From: Morella rubra
Lineage: Eukaryota > Streptophyta > Magnoliopsida > Fagales > Myricaceae
Direction of reading: 5' to 3'
Length of the DNA: 64,000 nucleotides
Assembly (NCBI GenBank): GCA_003952965.2
Contig: RXIC02000499.1
Location: 88,616-152,615, forward strand
Shown here: piece by piece, positions 29,236-41,362 of the stretch
Numbering within the stretch: the first letter of the stretch is position 1
How the letters are laid out: every line of letters begins with the position of its first letter
Program-made: the position numbers and the translations under genes
Notes under the pieces: model-generated
Databases searched by the model: none
Seen by the model: the letters and a program-made list of their open reading frames with translations, nothing else
Told to the model about the DNA's origin: nothing

Positions 29236-31570
29236 ATGTTAGCAATTCCGTTAGTAAGATGAACTGAAGGATTAACTTGTGAAAGGGTTTGTACCCTAGA
29301 ACTCTCTATGAAAAGAAAAATATCCAGAAAAATAAACTGTTAACCAACCAGCTTTCTCTTCTCATGAGTGTACAAGTATGAAATCAGATTTGTAGTTGGT
29401 GCATGTTGTTAGCGTTGTAAGTCACCTAAGTAAAATTTTCTATTTCTAAGTAAAATATTAAATAGAAAGCGTACATTTTATGTTATATGGAAAAGGTTTT
29501 AATTGTGTTCTGCGACATTTTTGAAATTTTTTTTAAAAAATGACTACAAATTATTTTATTGAATAAATTTACCCAATATTTATTGTTTTTCTTGTTTTTA
29601 AATTGACCCTGAAGCAGATTATGAGGAGACTACTCCACATGCTTGGGATTGGCGTTTTCGCAGCTAGAAGATGTTCGCTTTTCATGAATAAGTCATGCTT
29701 CCAGCATATTACAGACCTTATATATATTTAAGCTATCATAGTACAGACCTTATGAATAAGTGCCCCCAAACCCAAACTGGGCATAGCATGCCGGTTATGA
29801 ATAAATGTACTATTTAGAAAAACCAGCTGCGTATATATTTTGTTTGCAACACATTTGCAATAAAATATTTGAAACACCCATCCAGGCAGATTCGAACGCT
29901 CCGAATTTGTACTGTCGGGATTGAATCACAATCCATTCCTGGAATGTGGATCTATCCCACAAGGTTTCATGTTCTTCATGGCAAGTTGAGTGTAATCAAT
30001 ATACACTCGAATTCGCGTAGAAGTGTTAATGAACCATATATACATACTTCACCCCAAAAGTCTATCCCAATAAGAAGGCATGTCTCAACAATTATGTAGA
30101 TGGATATTTCTCTATGTGTTCTTGGTTTGTCAATACGTTTTCTATCAATTTTCTATATGAATAGGACCTCTTCTATGTTTGGTTTCTAATATTTACTGTA
30201 AAGGTTAATTACATTTTACATCCACATTGTTTTGTTTGGGAGTCCGACAGTTTGCACTCAATTTTTTTTTTTTTTTTAGATATTTCATCTATATATTTTT
30301 AGATTCCTTCGATATCCACACTGTTTTTATCCTTTGAAATGAAGAAAAATTTCAAAATTGGCAAGTAATGGATGTTAGGACTTAGATTGGATTCTAGAAA
30401 TGAAGCACAAAGGAGACAGTACATGATGTTCTGCCCGTTACAATTCGATTGTCAGTATTCAAAAAAGAAACATTGGCTGCCATTAAGAGGAGAGACTCAC
30501 AGATACCCCACGACAATACAATGCAGCTTAGCCCTTTGATACTGATATCAATGTCCGTCTAACCCAAGCCCTACACATAGACCAGAAAAATAATCACATC
30601 TACAGTGGGTAACATGGTGAAAGGAATTTTGAGTTTCTATTATCTACAATCATGTCCATTAACATATTACCCAATTCACCCTGAGTATTTGAGATTAATT
30701 TGTGAAATCCATTTTAATAACAATTATTCGTTTATTTATCCTTCCACCACACTATATTCCACATGAGCTAATGGGATTAGAATAATATTACTGATGAAAT
30801 CCCTCGCTAGCTCATATAATTTTTAATTCATAATTTATAACCCGTGGACTCTCAAATTGTTTTCAAAACTAAATATTATATACATAATAATTTGGAAAAA
30901 TATTTTCATAAATTCCTTTGGCTAGAGATTTCTTTTTGAGTCCAACACTATACAGATGTACTGAATATACTGTCTCACAAATTAGAGACTGGTGGATTTC
31001 TTGTTGATTATCTATACAAACTCATTTGTTATGCACAAGACCCGACATTGTTTGTAATATTTGATGCATAAAAATCATCACCACATGACTTGGTTAAAGC
31101 ACAAGTACACAATAAACAAACTTGTATAAACCTCTCAGGTCTAAGGATGTCAATAAACAAATTGTGCTGAATACCTTCTCAAGATCAATTATCACTTCCA
31201 GAAGGTATCCATATTTGATCTCGTTCAGTGCATGTACTCTTACATTGCACTACTCGTTTGCTTAAGGTTACCGGTCAATGATGGAGTTCATCATCCTATT
31301 TAATAGATGCACAGTGAGTTGTATATCTATTATACATAAATATGTACGTATTTGGTTTAGAACAACATCAAGTGAACAAGGAACCGAAAAATCATACTCC
31401 TACCTTTGATTCATTAATCATTGGCACGATTTTTTTACAATGTCACTCAACATTATCAGTATAACATCTTATGTCACAACATATACCCAATAAATAAATA
31501 TGAACATGTAGCATCTAAATAAATAATAATCTAGACAACTGGTTTTGAGGCATATTTCTTACAGGAAGGA
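29236..31570. other. Gene-free stretch
   Basis: Over 2 kb of AT-rich DNA. A short frame EADYEETTPHAWDWRF near 29618 resembles DPDYEENDTWTWYP near 60501 but was not identified. No RNA gene or further element was recognised. Confidence 0.45.
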
Positions 31571-32556
31571 CTAATTATATAACAAGTTTGGACAAGGTTG
31601 TATGCTGGACTTCATAGTACACAGAGTTTGTAAGAATGTGAGAATGAGCAGGACAATAGCAGCTAGTGTTAAAAGAATAGCCCAAAGAGTGTTGAAATAA
31701 TTGCGCACAAGCACTGTACGCCATCTAGGCCACCTGAGCCAGCAATAGCTATTGACTTTGTTGCACAGGCTTCCGTAATAGAAAGTTTTGACGCTAGTGT
31801 TGTTGTAAAGCTTGTTGAAAAACTGGACTGCATCCTTTGGGTTTAGCCAGTTATCAATAATCTCATTTTCACAAAGTATCTCCATGTCCTTGGTAGTGTT
31901 AATGAGGTTGTCTATTAGTATGGCATAGGAAATCACCCTTGCTTCACAATCGGCATACAATTGTTCAAAGCTGATCAAGTTTCGGAAAATAGTTTCTATT
32001 ATTTCTTATACTAGTAATGGAGGGATTGTAAGAACACCATCAATAAATTTTATGTATAAGATGCTTTCAGAATTACCCCTCACGAATTCGATTCCAGCCT
32101 CTGCAAGGCTCGTAGCAAAAGGCTGGAGTTCTCAAGGTACGGATTCCCTTGGAAGGAAATATTTTTGAAGGTATCCTAAGGGATGTACTGCGTTTCATCT
32201 AAAAAATCTAAAGATCTTAATTAACTCAGGTCATTTAATGAATAATATTACTTGCACAAGTGTACTTAGATTAGTCTCAACTTATTAAATGATGTAGGTT
32301 ATTTAAGACTGTTAAATTCTTTAGATGAAACACAATCCATCCCTTAGGACACCTTCGCAAATCCCTTCTTAGGAGGGAATTCGTTCCTCGAGTTCCCATC
32401 CTTCATAGCTTTCTTCTTCTGTAATTGACGAAAGCATCGATTTTCTAAGTAGGTCGACAATATGCTTGATGTCTTGGAGAGGCAAAATCGTAGAAGGTGG
32501 TTTGAGTGAGAAAGTGGTCCAAAAAAATTGTATAGCAAGTTCGACTAGAGACTGTC
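31571..32556 (-). pseudogene. DUF247 gene, C-terminal part, disrupted
   Basis: Minus-strand pieces match plant DUF247 proteins. Near 32556-32390 SLVELAIQFFWTTFSL and IKHIVDLLRKSML; after a MITE, ATSLAEAGIEFVRGNSES, then LISFEQLYADCEARVISYAI, IIDNWLNPKDAVQFFNKLYN and RWPRWRTVLVRNYFNTLWA. A C-terminal membrane helix (ILLTLAAIVLLILTFLQ) follows, as usual for this family. The family is membrane-anchored and mostly of unknown function; members act in grass self-incompatibility. The 5' half is missing, cut off at 32556 by a Gypsy LTR. A MITE occupies 32135-32389 and an in-frame stop lies at 32006-32008. This is a dead copy, with about 240 of the usual 400-500 residues. Confidence 0.85.
32135..32389. 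mobile_element. Mutator-like MITE inside the DUF247 gene
   Basis: 255 bases with inverted arms of about 75 bases (AGGTACGGATTCCC left; inverse GGGAATTCGTTCCTC right; inner CCTAAGGGATG and CATCCCTTAGG). It is flanked by a 9-base target duplication, GAGTTCTCA at 32126-32134 and GAGTTCCCA at 32390-32398 (one mismatch). Nine-base duplications with long TIRs are typical of Mutator-like MITEs. The DUF247 reading frame resumes across the site, which fixes the boundaries. Confidence 0.8.
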
Positions 32557-33357
32557 TGACGCAGGTGTGGTCAGCATAAAAGGACAAGATTAGCACAGAA
32601 GGACAAGATTAAAATTAAATTCTGGAATGATTCACAAAGGGTTTCTGTTCTACCTATGGCTTATTGGAAAGCTCTACGAATTTAGTTTCCAACGCATCAA
32701 ACTTCGTACAATTTGGAGTTTTCTAGACAAAGTTATGGTTAAATTACTCCAAGGAGGTCAGGCTGGCAGCTAATTCCGAGGTCTAGTGAATTTTGGACGA
32801 GTTTGCTATTTTTAGCTTGTTCTTTTGGATTTTCAACATGTCTTTTCATTTCCCTAAGAGTCTTTTATGTCTCAATTAATATTTTGGAAGATGTAATTTT
32901 CATTTACTCATGCTTGGAGGGTGTTTCAAGCTTTGCTATTTAAACCCTTCTCTTGTAGTGGAAGAGGCAAAGAGATTTTGAGTGTTTATACAACTTGAGC
33001 CTTAGGCTACTTTGAAGAAGGATTTCTTCTACAAACTCTTATCATTTGGTGGATTACAATAGATGGCGAGTTCTTGCTCTGTATTCCGTGTTAGATTACA
33101 TTGGCTGGTGATTTTTGTATCCCTTTGTGTTCTACTTGGGTGGTGAGCTTATCTATCCGAGTGTGTGAGTTAGAGTGCATTTTTTAGTGCTTCCCCGACG
33201 TTCCCACAAACATCCTGAGATACCCATACATTATCCCAACGTCTCATTACTATCCCGAGGTCCCCATTACTATCTCTGAGGTGTCCATTTCTCTCATTCC
33301 AACCATCCCGAGGTGATCCTAAGGTGTCCCACGCTTTCCCGGTTAAACCCGGTATCA
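32557..33357 (+). repeat. Gypsy 5' LTR
   Basis: About 800 bases, starting TGACGCAGGTGTGGTCAGCA. It pairs with 37259-38038 over its whole length, including a shared TATTTAAACCCTTCTCTTG promoter-like block. It carries a small internal duplication near its start. Confidence 0.9.
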
Positions 33358-36300
33358 AGTGGTATTAAAACTTTTGGTTGTCATGGCTGGTCGTTGTCAT
33401 TATGGGCCAAATGTTGACTCTCCTCCAGCTCGTGAAAGAGATCTCCATGAAATTGAAGTTGCAAATCTACAAAGACAATTACAATAACTTCAGCAACATC
33501 TTGAGCATTATGAGCCTTTTGATTCTCATCATGATTCGGATGGTGAATCTTCTCATCATGAGAATGAGAATCCTTTCTATCGTGAACAAAGTGAAGCATC
33601 ATCGGTGGAACATGTTCATCATCATCATGCCGTAATCAAAGAAACCATGAAGTTCAACGAGATCAACTTGATGTGAGAGTTGATATCCCCGAGTTCGAAG
33701 GAAGGATGCAACCGGACGAGTTTCTTGATTGGTTACATTCGGTGGAGCGGATCTTTGATTATAAGGAGGTGCCGAAAGAAAGAAAGTTGAAGCTTGTTGC
33801 ATTGAAATTGAAGAAATATGCTTCTCTATGGTGGGAGAATCTAAAGAAGTAGTGTGCTTGAGAAGGAAGAAGTCGTATCGCTACATGGGAAAAGATGAGA
33901 AAAATTCTTAAGCAAAAATTTTTGCTAGATAATTACCGACAAGATATTTTTCTTAAGTTCCATAATTTCAAGCAAAAGGATCTTTCGGTGGAAGAATATA
34001 CTACTGAGTTCGATCATCTCATAATGAAGTGTGATGTGGCGGAGCCGGAAGAACAAACTATCGCTCGCTATCTTGGTGGGCTAAGGGGGGAGATTGGCAA
34101 TATTGTCCAATTACAACCGTATTGGACTTACAATGATGTTGTGAAGCTAGCAATAAAGGTGGAAAAGCAACAAAAGGAGGCTCATGGAAGTAGACCACGA
34201 TTTGGAGCAAAGGAAGGTCATTACAACCGAGGGAGCTCTTTAGTCCTAAAGTTTCAACACCAAGTTTGCAACAAACAAGCGACTCCTCAACTCTCGAAGA
34301 ATGAAGGACGACCGAGTTCAATTTGCCAAAATCCTAATTCTCATAGGTGCTTCAAATGCCAAGAATTTGGTCATATTGCCTCTGATTGTCCAAACCGCAA
34401 AGTGGTGACTCTTATTGAAGAAGAATGGATGGACGAAGGCAATGAAGAAGAACCAATGGAGGAAGATGCAAAAAAAAAAGGAAGACGAAGATGTCACTTA
34501 TGCCGACATTGGAGAATCACTTGTTGTACGAAGAAGTTTGAGTTCAGTCTATGAAGATTGTGATGAATGGCTACGGACAAACATCTTTCAAACAAGATGC
34601 ACTTCCCATGGCAAAGTTTGTGATATTATCATTGATGGTGGAAGTTGTGAGAACGTGGTGGCTGAAGACATGGTGAAGAAGCTGAAACTTAAGACATAAC
34701 CTCATCCTCAACCTTACAAGCTTACGTGGTTTCGAAAAGGAAACGAGGTGAAGGTAAACCAATGCACTCTTGTTCAATTTTCCATTGCAAAGACAAGTTG
34801 GGGAACTTTTGGCTAAAGGTTTGGTAAAAGAAAGCATGAGTCCTTGTGCTGTCCCCGCACTTCTTGTACCAAAGAAGGATGGAACGTGGTGGATGTGTGT
34901 TGATAGTAGAGCGGTGAACAAGATTACCATCAAATATTGTTTCCCTATTCCTCGCCTTGATGATCTTCTTGACCAACTTCACGGTGCTTCTATCTTTTCG
35001 AAGATAGATCTTCAAAGTGGTTATCATCAAATTCGAATGAGGCTAGGGGATGAATGGAAGACCGCTTTCAAAACTCAAGATGGTCTTTATGAGTGGATGG
35101 TATGCCTTTTGGGCTTTCTAATGCTCCTAGTACCTTCATGCGCCTTATGAATCATGTCTTTAAATCTTTTATTGGGCATTTTATTGTTGTCTACTTTGAT
35201 GATATCTTGGTGTACAGCAAGCATAAGGAGCAACACTTGGAACATCTTCGGCAAGTGTTCACAACTCTACGGGAGCAAAAGTTGTTTGCAAATTTAAAGA
35301 AATGTCATTTCTTTACTGAGAGCTTATCTTTTTAGGCTATGTGGTGTCTAACGAAGGGATAAAAGTGGATCCTAGCAAGATTGAAGCAATCACGACTTGG
35401 CCTATACCAAGGTCGATTCATGATATTCGAAGCTTTCATGGTCTTGCATCATTTTATCGAAGATTCATCAAAGGATTCAGCTCTATCATTGCACCCATCA
35501 CTGAGTGCTTGAAGGGAGGTATTTTCAAGTGGACTAGTGAAGCCGAGAAGAGTTTTGAAATTATCAAGAGAAAGATGACGGAAGCTCCAATCCTGTCCTT
35601 GCCAAATTTTGACATTTTGTTCGAAGTTGATTGTGATGCTTCTAATGTTGGCATTGGTGCAGTACTCAGTCAAGAAGGAAAGCCTATTGCCTTCTTTAGT
35701 GAAAAGTTGAGTGAGTCTCGCAAGAAATACTCGACTTATGACAAAGAATTTTATGCTATTGTTCGAGCCTTGCATCATTGGAGTCATTATCTCCTTCCTA
35801 AGGAGTTCATCTTGTTCTCGGATCACAAGGCCTTGAAATATTTGAATAGCCAACAAAAACTCAATTCCCGACATGCCAAATGGAGTGAGTTTTTACAATC
35901 ATTTTCCTTTGTTCTCAAGCATAAGGCGGGTGTTCAAAATCAAGTGGCTGATGCTTTGAGTTGTCGACATTCCTTGCTTTCTACTATGCAAGTTAATGTC
36001 TTGGGCTTTGAAGTGGTGAAAGAGCTTTACAAGGAGGATCCCTACTTTGCCAAGGTATGGGAAGAATGTTCTAAGGGTCCTTATCACTCATTTTTATTAC
36101 AAAATGGTTCTCTTTTCAAAGGTAATCAGTTTTGTATTCCACAATGCTCTTTGAGGAATGCCATTATCATTGAAGCTCATGGTGGTGGACTTGCTGATCA
36201 CTTTGGTAGAGATAAAACTCTTTCTCTTATCAAAGAAAATTTCTATTGGCCAAAAATGGAGCGAGATGTTATGAGACATGTGGAGCGATGTAGAATTTGT

Positions 36301-37258
36301 CACATTGCCAAGAGTCATGGCCAAAACACCGAGTTATACACTCTACTTCCAATTCCTAATTCACCTTGGGAAGATGTAAGTATGGATTTTGTTGTGGGTT
36401 TGCCAAAGACTCAAAGGAACAAAGATTCAGTTATGGTGGTTGTTGATCGCTATTCAAAGATGGTGCATTTTGTTCCTTGTAGCAAGACTCTTGATGCTTC
36501 TCATGTGGCGGATCTCTATTTTCGAGAAGTTGTTAAGCTGCATGGAATTCCAAAGACTATCACATCGGATCGAGATACAAAGTTCATGAGTCATTTTTGG
36601 CGTACTCTTTGGAGGAAGCTTGGAACTAACCTGCAATTTAGTTCAACTTGTCATCCTCAAACTGATGGACAAACTGAAGTTGTCAATCGAAGCTTGGGAA
36701 ATTTATTGCGGAGCTTTGTTGGTAAGAATATTCGTCAATGGGATTTAATTCTTGCACAAGCCGAGTTTGCTTATAATCAGTCCACTAGTCAAACTACGGG
36801 TTGTAGTCCATTTGAGATTGTCTATGGTCAGAATCCTATTAGTCCTTTGGACTTGGCTCCACTTCCTACTACTCATCAATTCAGTGGTGATGCCGAGGAG
36901 AGAGTGAAGAACATTAAGAAGTTGCATGAACAAGTTCGAGATCGGATTCTCAAGCAAACTGAGAAGTATAAGAAGCAAGCCAACAAGCACCGAAAGCAAG
37001 CAATTTTCAAAGAGGGTGATTTGGTGTGGATTCATCTAAGGAAAGAACGTTTTCCAGGAGGAAGACATGCTAAGCTTAGACCTAGAGCCGATGGTCCATT
37101 CAAAGTGCTTCAACGCATTGGTGATAATGCATATAAAATTGAACTTCAAGGGAATATGGAGTTTCAGCAACCTTTAATGATTCTGACCTGTCCCCATATC
37201 ATGAAGAAGAAGATGAAGAGTTAGCCCCGAGGTCTAGTCTTTTCCAACCAAGGGAGCA

Positions 37259-38038
37259 TGACATAGGTGTGGTCAGCACAGAGGGACAAGATTAAAATTA
37301 AATTCTGGAATGATTCACGAAGGGTTTCTGTTCAACCTATGGTTTGCTGGAAAGCTCTTCAAATCTAGTTTCCAACGCATCAAACGGCGTACAATTTGGA
37401 GTTTTCTAGATGAATTTATGGTTAAATTACTACCAAGGAGGTCAGGCTGGCAGCTAATTCCGAGGTCCAGCGAATTTTGGACGAGTTTGCTATTTTAGCT
37501 TGTTCTTTTGGATTTTCAACATGTCTTTTCATTTCCCTAAGAGTCTTGTATGTCTCAATTAATATTTTGGAAGATGTAATTTTCATTTACTCATGCTTGG
37601 AGGGCTGTTCCAAGCTTTGCTATTTAAACCCTTCTCTTGTAGTGGAAGAGGCAGAGAGATTTTGAGTGTTTATACAACTTGAGCCTTAGGCTACTTTGAA
37701 GAAGGATTTCTTCTACAAACTCTTATCCTTTGGTGGATTCCGATAGGTGGCGAGTTCTTGCTCTGTATCCCGTGTTGGATTACATTGGGTGGTGATTTCT
37801 ATATCCCTTTGTGTTCTACTTGGGTGGTGAGCTTATCTATCCGAGTTTTTTGAGTGCTTTCCCGACGTTCCCACAAACATCCCAAGATACCCATACATTA
37901 TCCCGACGTCTCATTACTATCCTGAGGTGTCTATCTATCCTGGATTATCACTTCCCGAGGTCCCCATTACTATCTACGAGGTGTCCATTTCTCTCATTCC
38001 GAGGTGTCCCGCGCTTTCCCCGGTTAAACCCGGTATCA
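37259..38038 (+). repeat. Gypsy 3' LTR
   Basis: About 780 bases, starting TGACATAGGTGTGGTCAGCA and ending CCCGGTATCA. Near copy of the 5' LTR with scattered differences and a few small insertions or deletions. Confidence 0.9.
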
Positions 38039-38094
38039 ATATATGACCATTTTTGCATGGCAGGGAAAAGACTTTACTAACTAAGAACAAATGA

Positions 38095-38860
38095 CAATGC
38101 AAATTATTTAATGACCAGTAATAGTTGGTAATGAAAAATTAGTTATTCTCCATTTCGTTGTGGTAAGAACAGGTTCAATTTTGATGCTAGATAACATGAT
38201 ATAAAATCAACCATTTCATTTTCGTAACTAAATAGAATTTTTTTATAAAATAATAAATGGTCAAAATCATATTGGTGTGACCATTTAGAAAATCATTGAA
38301 AAAGGTTTTATAGACACTAAACGAACAAAGTCAGCAATTTGTTTAAAGGACGAAACAATAGTGGTCATGACAATATTGTTAGTAACCATTTAAAAATTTT
38401 CATGTGAAACTAAAATAGAACGAGATTAGTCAACTGTTAATAGTGACCACATAAGACGACTAGACCGAACGTTGTTAGTGGTGACCATATGATGCTAGTG
38501 GCTACTATTCACATAATGATGAGGAAAAAAACATGTAAGAGTGACCGCGTAAGACGAGTGGACAGAACGTTGTTAGGGGTGACCAAATGTATGTTGTGGC
38601 AACTATTCACATATCGACGACATTAGCTCTAAAAAAAATGTCTAATGACAAAAGATTTTGTTGTTTAGGTGACCAATTTCTTCTTGACAAATCAAGCAAA
38701 TACCGACGCTATCATTTTGGGTCCATACAAAATTCTTTAGACGGAGAAAAAATGACCAACGTTTGACCACTAAATTTGGTCCACCTATTAACTGCAACGA
38801 CCAGAAAGGGGTTTTAAGTGACCCATGTTCTGGTCATTATAAGCACATTTTGTTGCAGTG
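38095..38860. mobile_element. CACTA-like end, GTGACC family
   Basis: Ends in TTTTGTTGCAGTG (to 38860), an inverted CACTGCAACAAAA terminus. Inside are many GTGACCA, GGTCAC and TGGTCAT motifs and a 98-base tandem duplication (GTGACCACATAAGACGA near 38443 and GTGACCGCGTAAGACGA near 38541). The opposite end was not found; the Gypsy 3' LTR abuts at 38038. This is the third CACTA-like subterminal motif type in the window. Confidence 0.6.
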
Positions 38861-38904
38861 TCTTGTGTTAAGTTATGGTTAATTCAATTTTAAAAGATGA
38901 CAAG

Positions 38905-39240
38905 TAACACACTAACACCCACTCTCTTCTCCTTGTGTATGCCTCTTTTCCACTCTGCAAGTGCTATCGATTGACAGATTCCTCCATCGTTCGAGTTTAA
39001 GGTAAATCACTCGTGAACCATACTTCAATTTTCTGAAGTTTAAATTTTGAGATTGAAGGACTATGGATGCAATTAGATTTTGTATAACTCTTGTTTCATT
39101 GTGGATGTGTCTAGTCAGGAAAGGATTCTTAGAAGACATAATTATCTAAATTTTTCTAAATTTTTGAGTATTTCGGATTCACAGGAGCTTACGACATACT
39201 GGTTTTGCTTGGAAAGGAAAAATAGAGGAAGAAGAAGAAC
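38905..39240 (+). repeat. Duplicated segment, partner at 14136-14460
   Basis: Near copy of 14136-14460, beginning CTCTTCTCCTTGTGTATGCC. Non-coding, part of the repeated background. Confidence 0.7.
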
Positions 39241-39721
39241 CTATTTGCTATTTGTTTCGTTGCTTTTGTTTATGGAAAGTTTTCTATGGAACCGCGCAAA
39301 TGCGGATTGGACAACGCGGACACAACTCAGGCAAAGTAGAGCTCTTACGACATTTTTTGCTTGGAACGCTACACATTTTCCTACTGCTTCCTCATATTCA
39401 TGTCTCGACTTTTTGGGAGTACTCTTTATGTGTTTGGATGGACAAAAAAAGATTTCCCTTAGAAATGTTTTTATGAGAGGTGGTGTGAAGTTTGTAAAAA
39501 GGTAACTAATAGATTTAAGTCATTTAACAACACACGTTGTCTCGGACGAGTTCCATCAAAGTCTGCAGGCTGATGGGAAGGAAGCCCATGTAATACATAT
39601 ATTCTTTAATATTTTAAAATTTTATGCAATAGTCTTGCTCTCAAGGGTGATAGTCTAGCGAAGAGAACCAGCTCCTTGCAGGGTGGCTAAATTCCCACTT
39701 GAGTTTTCTATTATTTTTTGA
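39241..39721. other. Gene-free stretch
   Basis: A chance ORF (39080-39505) crosses from the repeat but matches no family. GCTCTCAAGGGTGATAGTCT near 39640 recurs near 16980. No other feature seen. Confidence 0.45.
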
Positions 39722-40365
39722 GAAATTGGCAATTTGGTCACTAAGTTTTAGTACAATTGACAAAATAATCACTTAGCATACTTTTTGGGGAAAATACACT
39801 TTCCACTTATAAACTACTGGATCTATGACACATTGCACCCTAAACTACCAGTTTTGACACATTGCACCCTCCAACTACTAAGGTTAGACACTTTTCACCC
39901 TAAATTACTCACTTTGACATATTGCACTCTCAACTGCCAATGTTATACATTTTTCACCCTCATTCTGACAATAATACCCCAAAAATTTAATGAATTGACA
40001 ATAATATGTTCAATATATTCAAAGTGGGTCAAGGGCATTATCGTCATTTTAGTCTATAATTTTGATAGAGGGTGCAAAGTGCCAATTGGTAATTGGTAAT
40101 TAGAGAGTGCAATGTCTCAAACATAGTAGTTTAGGGTGTAAAGTGCAAAGCTTATAGTAATTCGTGAGTAGAAGATGTATTTTCCCCTTATTTTTTTATT
40201 TTTAGGTCACCGAGTCCATATGCTTGTGACTATTTACTCCTTCCGTCACTCTTCCATTTGCTTTCTAACGGAATGCAGGAACATGTCAGCATATATGGCA
40301 GCTCAGTTTCATTAATCCACGTCAGCGATCCCAGTCAAGCTCTACAATATAAAGCGACGTAGTTT
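39722..40365 (+). repeat. Dispersed repeat split by a MITE; inverted partner at 4205-4441
   Basis: Both flanks of the MITE at 39787-40187 match the reverse complement of 4205-4441, for example AATTGACAAAATAATCACTTA on the left and CAGTCAAGCTCTACAATAT on the right. Confidence 0.65.
39787..40187. mobile_element. MITE with internal 30-base repeats
   Basis: Ends are inverted (GGGGAAAATACACTTTCCAC and GATGTATTTTCCCC), related to the MITE at 18389-18895. About five tandem copies of a 30-base unit built on GACACATTGCACCCT occupy 39828-39965. The matching unsplit repeat at 4205-4441 shows the empty site. Confidence 0.7.
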
Positions 40366-41362
40366 AGTGAAAAATATGAGCAAACTACACGACATGCTCT
40401 TGACAACCGCATTGTTTAATAAACTAAGACCTAACCGCACCATTTTCGTAGTGACTGAAATGAGACGACATGCTCTTGACAACACAGAACCCTCACCCAC
40501 CCTCGAGCCGAGGTAAATCAAATAGAAATTTCCCCCTTTTTGTAAACCTTAGACAGAGACAAGAGCAGCATCAACTATTGCACCTTCGGCGATCAAACCT
40601 TTGACAAAAGATGACCAGCAGCCTCTACTATGTCTGAAGGAAGGTTATTGATTCCCCTATTTTTTCAGAGAATCAACGAGGAAGAACGATGGTGCTTTTG
40701 AAATGAAATTGAATTGAAATATGATTTTGTGTAATTGAATTGAAATGAAATATGGTTCACTCAGAAGGGTTCCTTCTGCAGTCTTACTCTTGAACATCTA
40801 GGCAGAACAATTAAAATAATTTTTGTCCCAAATAGCCTGACTCATTTCCTCTCATTTCACTCGCCTTTGTTTTCTTCAGTTGAAAGATGTTGTGTTTAAG
40901 ATCCCTTCTGAGTGAACCACCTGGAAAAACTCATGTCTGAATCCGTTATGATAACTTATCTATCTTGCATTGGTGTTATTCAGAAAGAAGGTGCTTTTGA
41001 AATGAAATTGAATTGAAATATGATTCTGTGCAATTGATTATGTGTAATTGAATTCAAAATGAAGGCACTTTTGCCTTAGGTATTCAATATAATGGTTCTT
41101 TATTGCTGACTGTTTCAATTTTTAGTAGCAGTGTACATATTCTAATTGAATTAAGTTTGTTTAATTGAATTTGATTTTGTTTTAAAATATGATTACTGAT
41201 TGCTGAATTTGAGTTTGATTTTGATTTTGATTTTGATTTCGAGTTTGCTTGTATGAAGGCCATAATGAAACAATGGTTAGGGCATCTCCCTTATGTTGGA
41301 TGTAAAAGATATGATATCTTCTACTCATTCCATAGAAGTTTGTTCTTAAAGTATGGTAAACG
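40366..41362. other. Gene-free stretch with small repeats
   Basis: GGTGCTTTTGAAATGAAATT and the following 45 bases occur twice (40690 and 40990). A perfect 16-base inverted repeat, GGTTCACTCAGAAGGG, lies at 40754-40769 and 40903-40918, bounding a possible small foldback. No coding region. Confidence 0.5.

Larger units (their letters stand above)
32557..38038 (+). mobile_element. Ty3/Gypsy retrotransposon fossil, both LTRs present
   Basis: LTRs lie at 32557-33357 and 37259-38038 and end in GGTTAAACCCGGTATCA. In order between them: gag with a zinc knuckle (CFKCQEFGHIASDC near 34350), protease region, reverse transcriptase with YFDD (near 35188), RNase H, an HHCC integrase finger (near 36180-36300) and an integrase core, with a [14 protein letters not shown] tail resembling CRM-type chromoviruses (clade tentative; no chromodomain seen). 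It is broken, with several interruptions in the gag-RT part; the RNase H-integrase part is the best preserved. LTR differences by eye suggest a few million years. The flanks (CTGTC, ATATA) do not form a target duplication. Confidence 0.9.

Noticed and set aside
39080-39505. 141-codon plus-strand ORF
   Set aside because: Its start lies in a non-coding duplicated segment, the other copy does not keep the frame, and no family matches.
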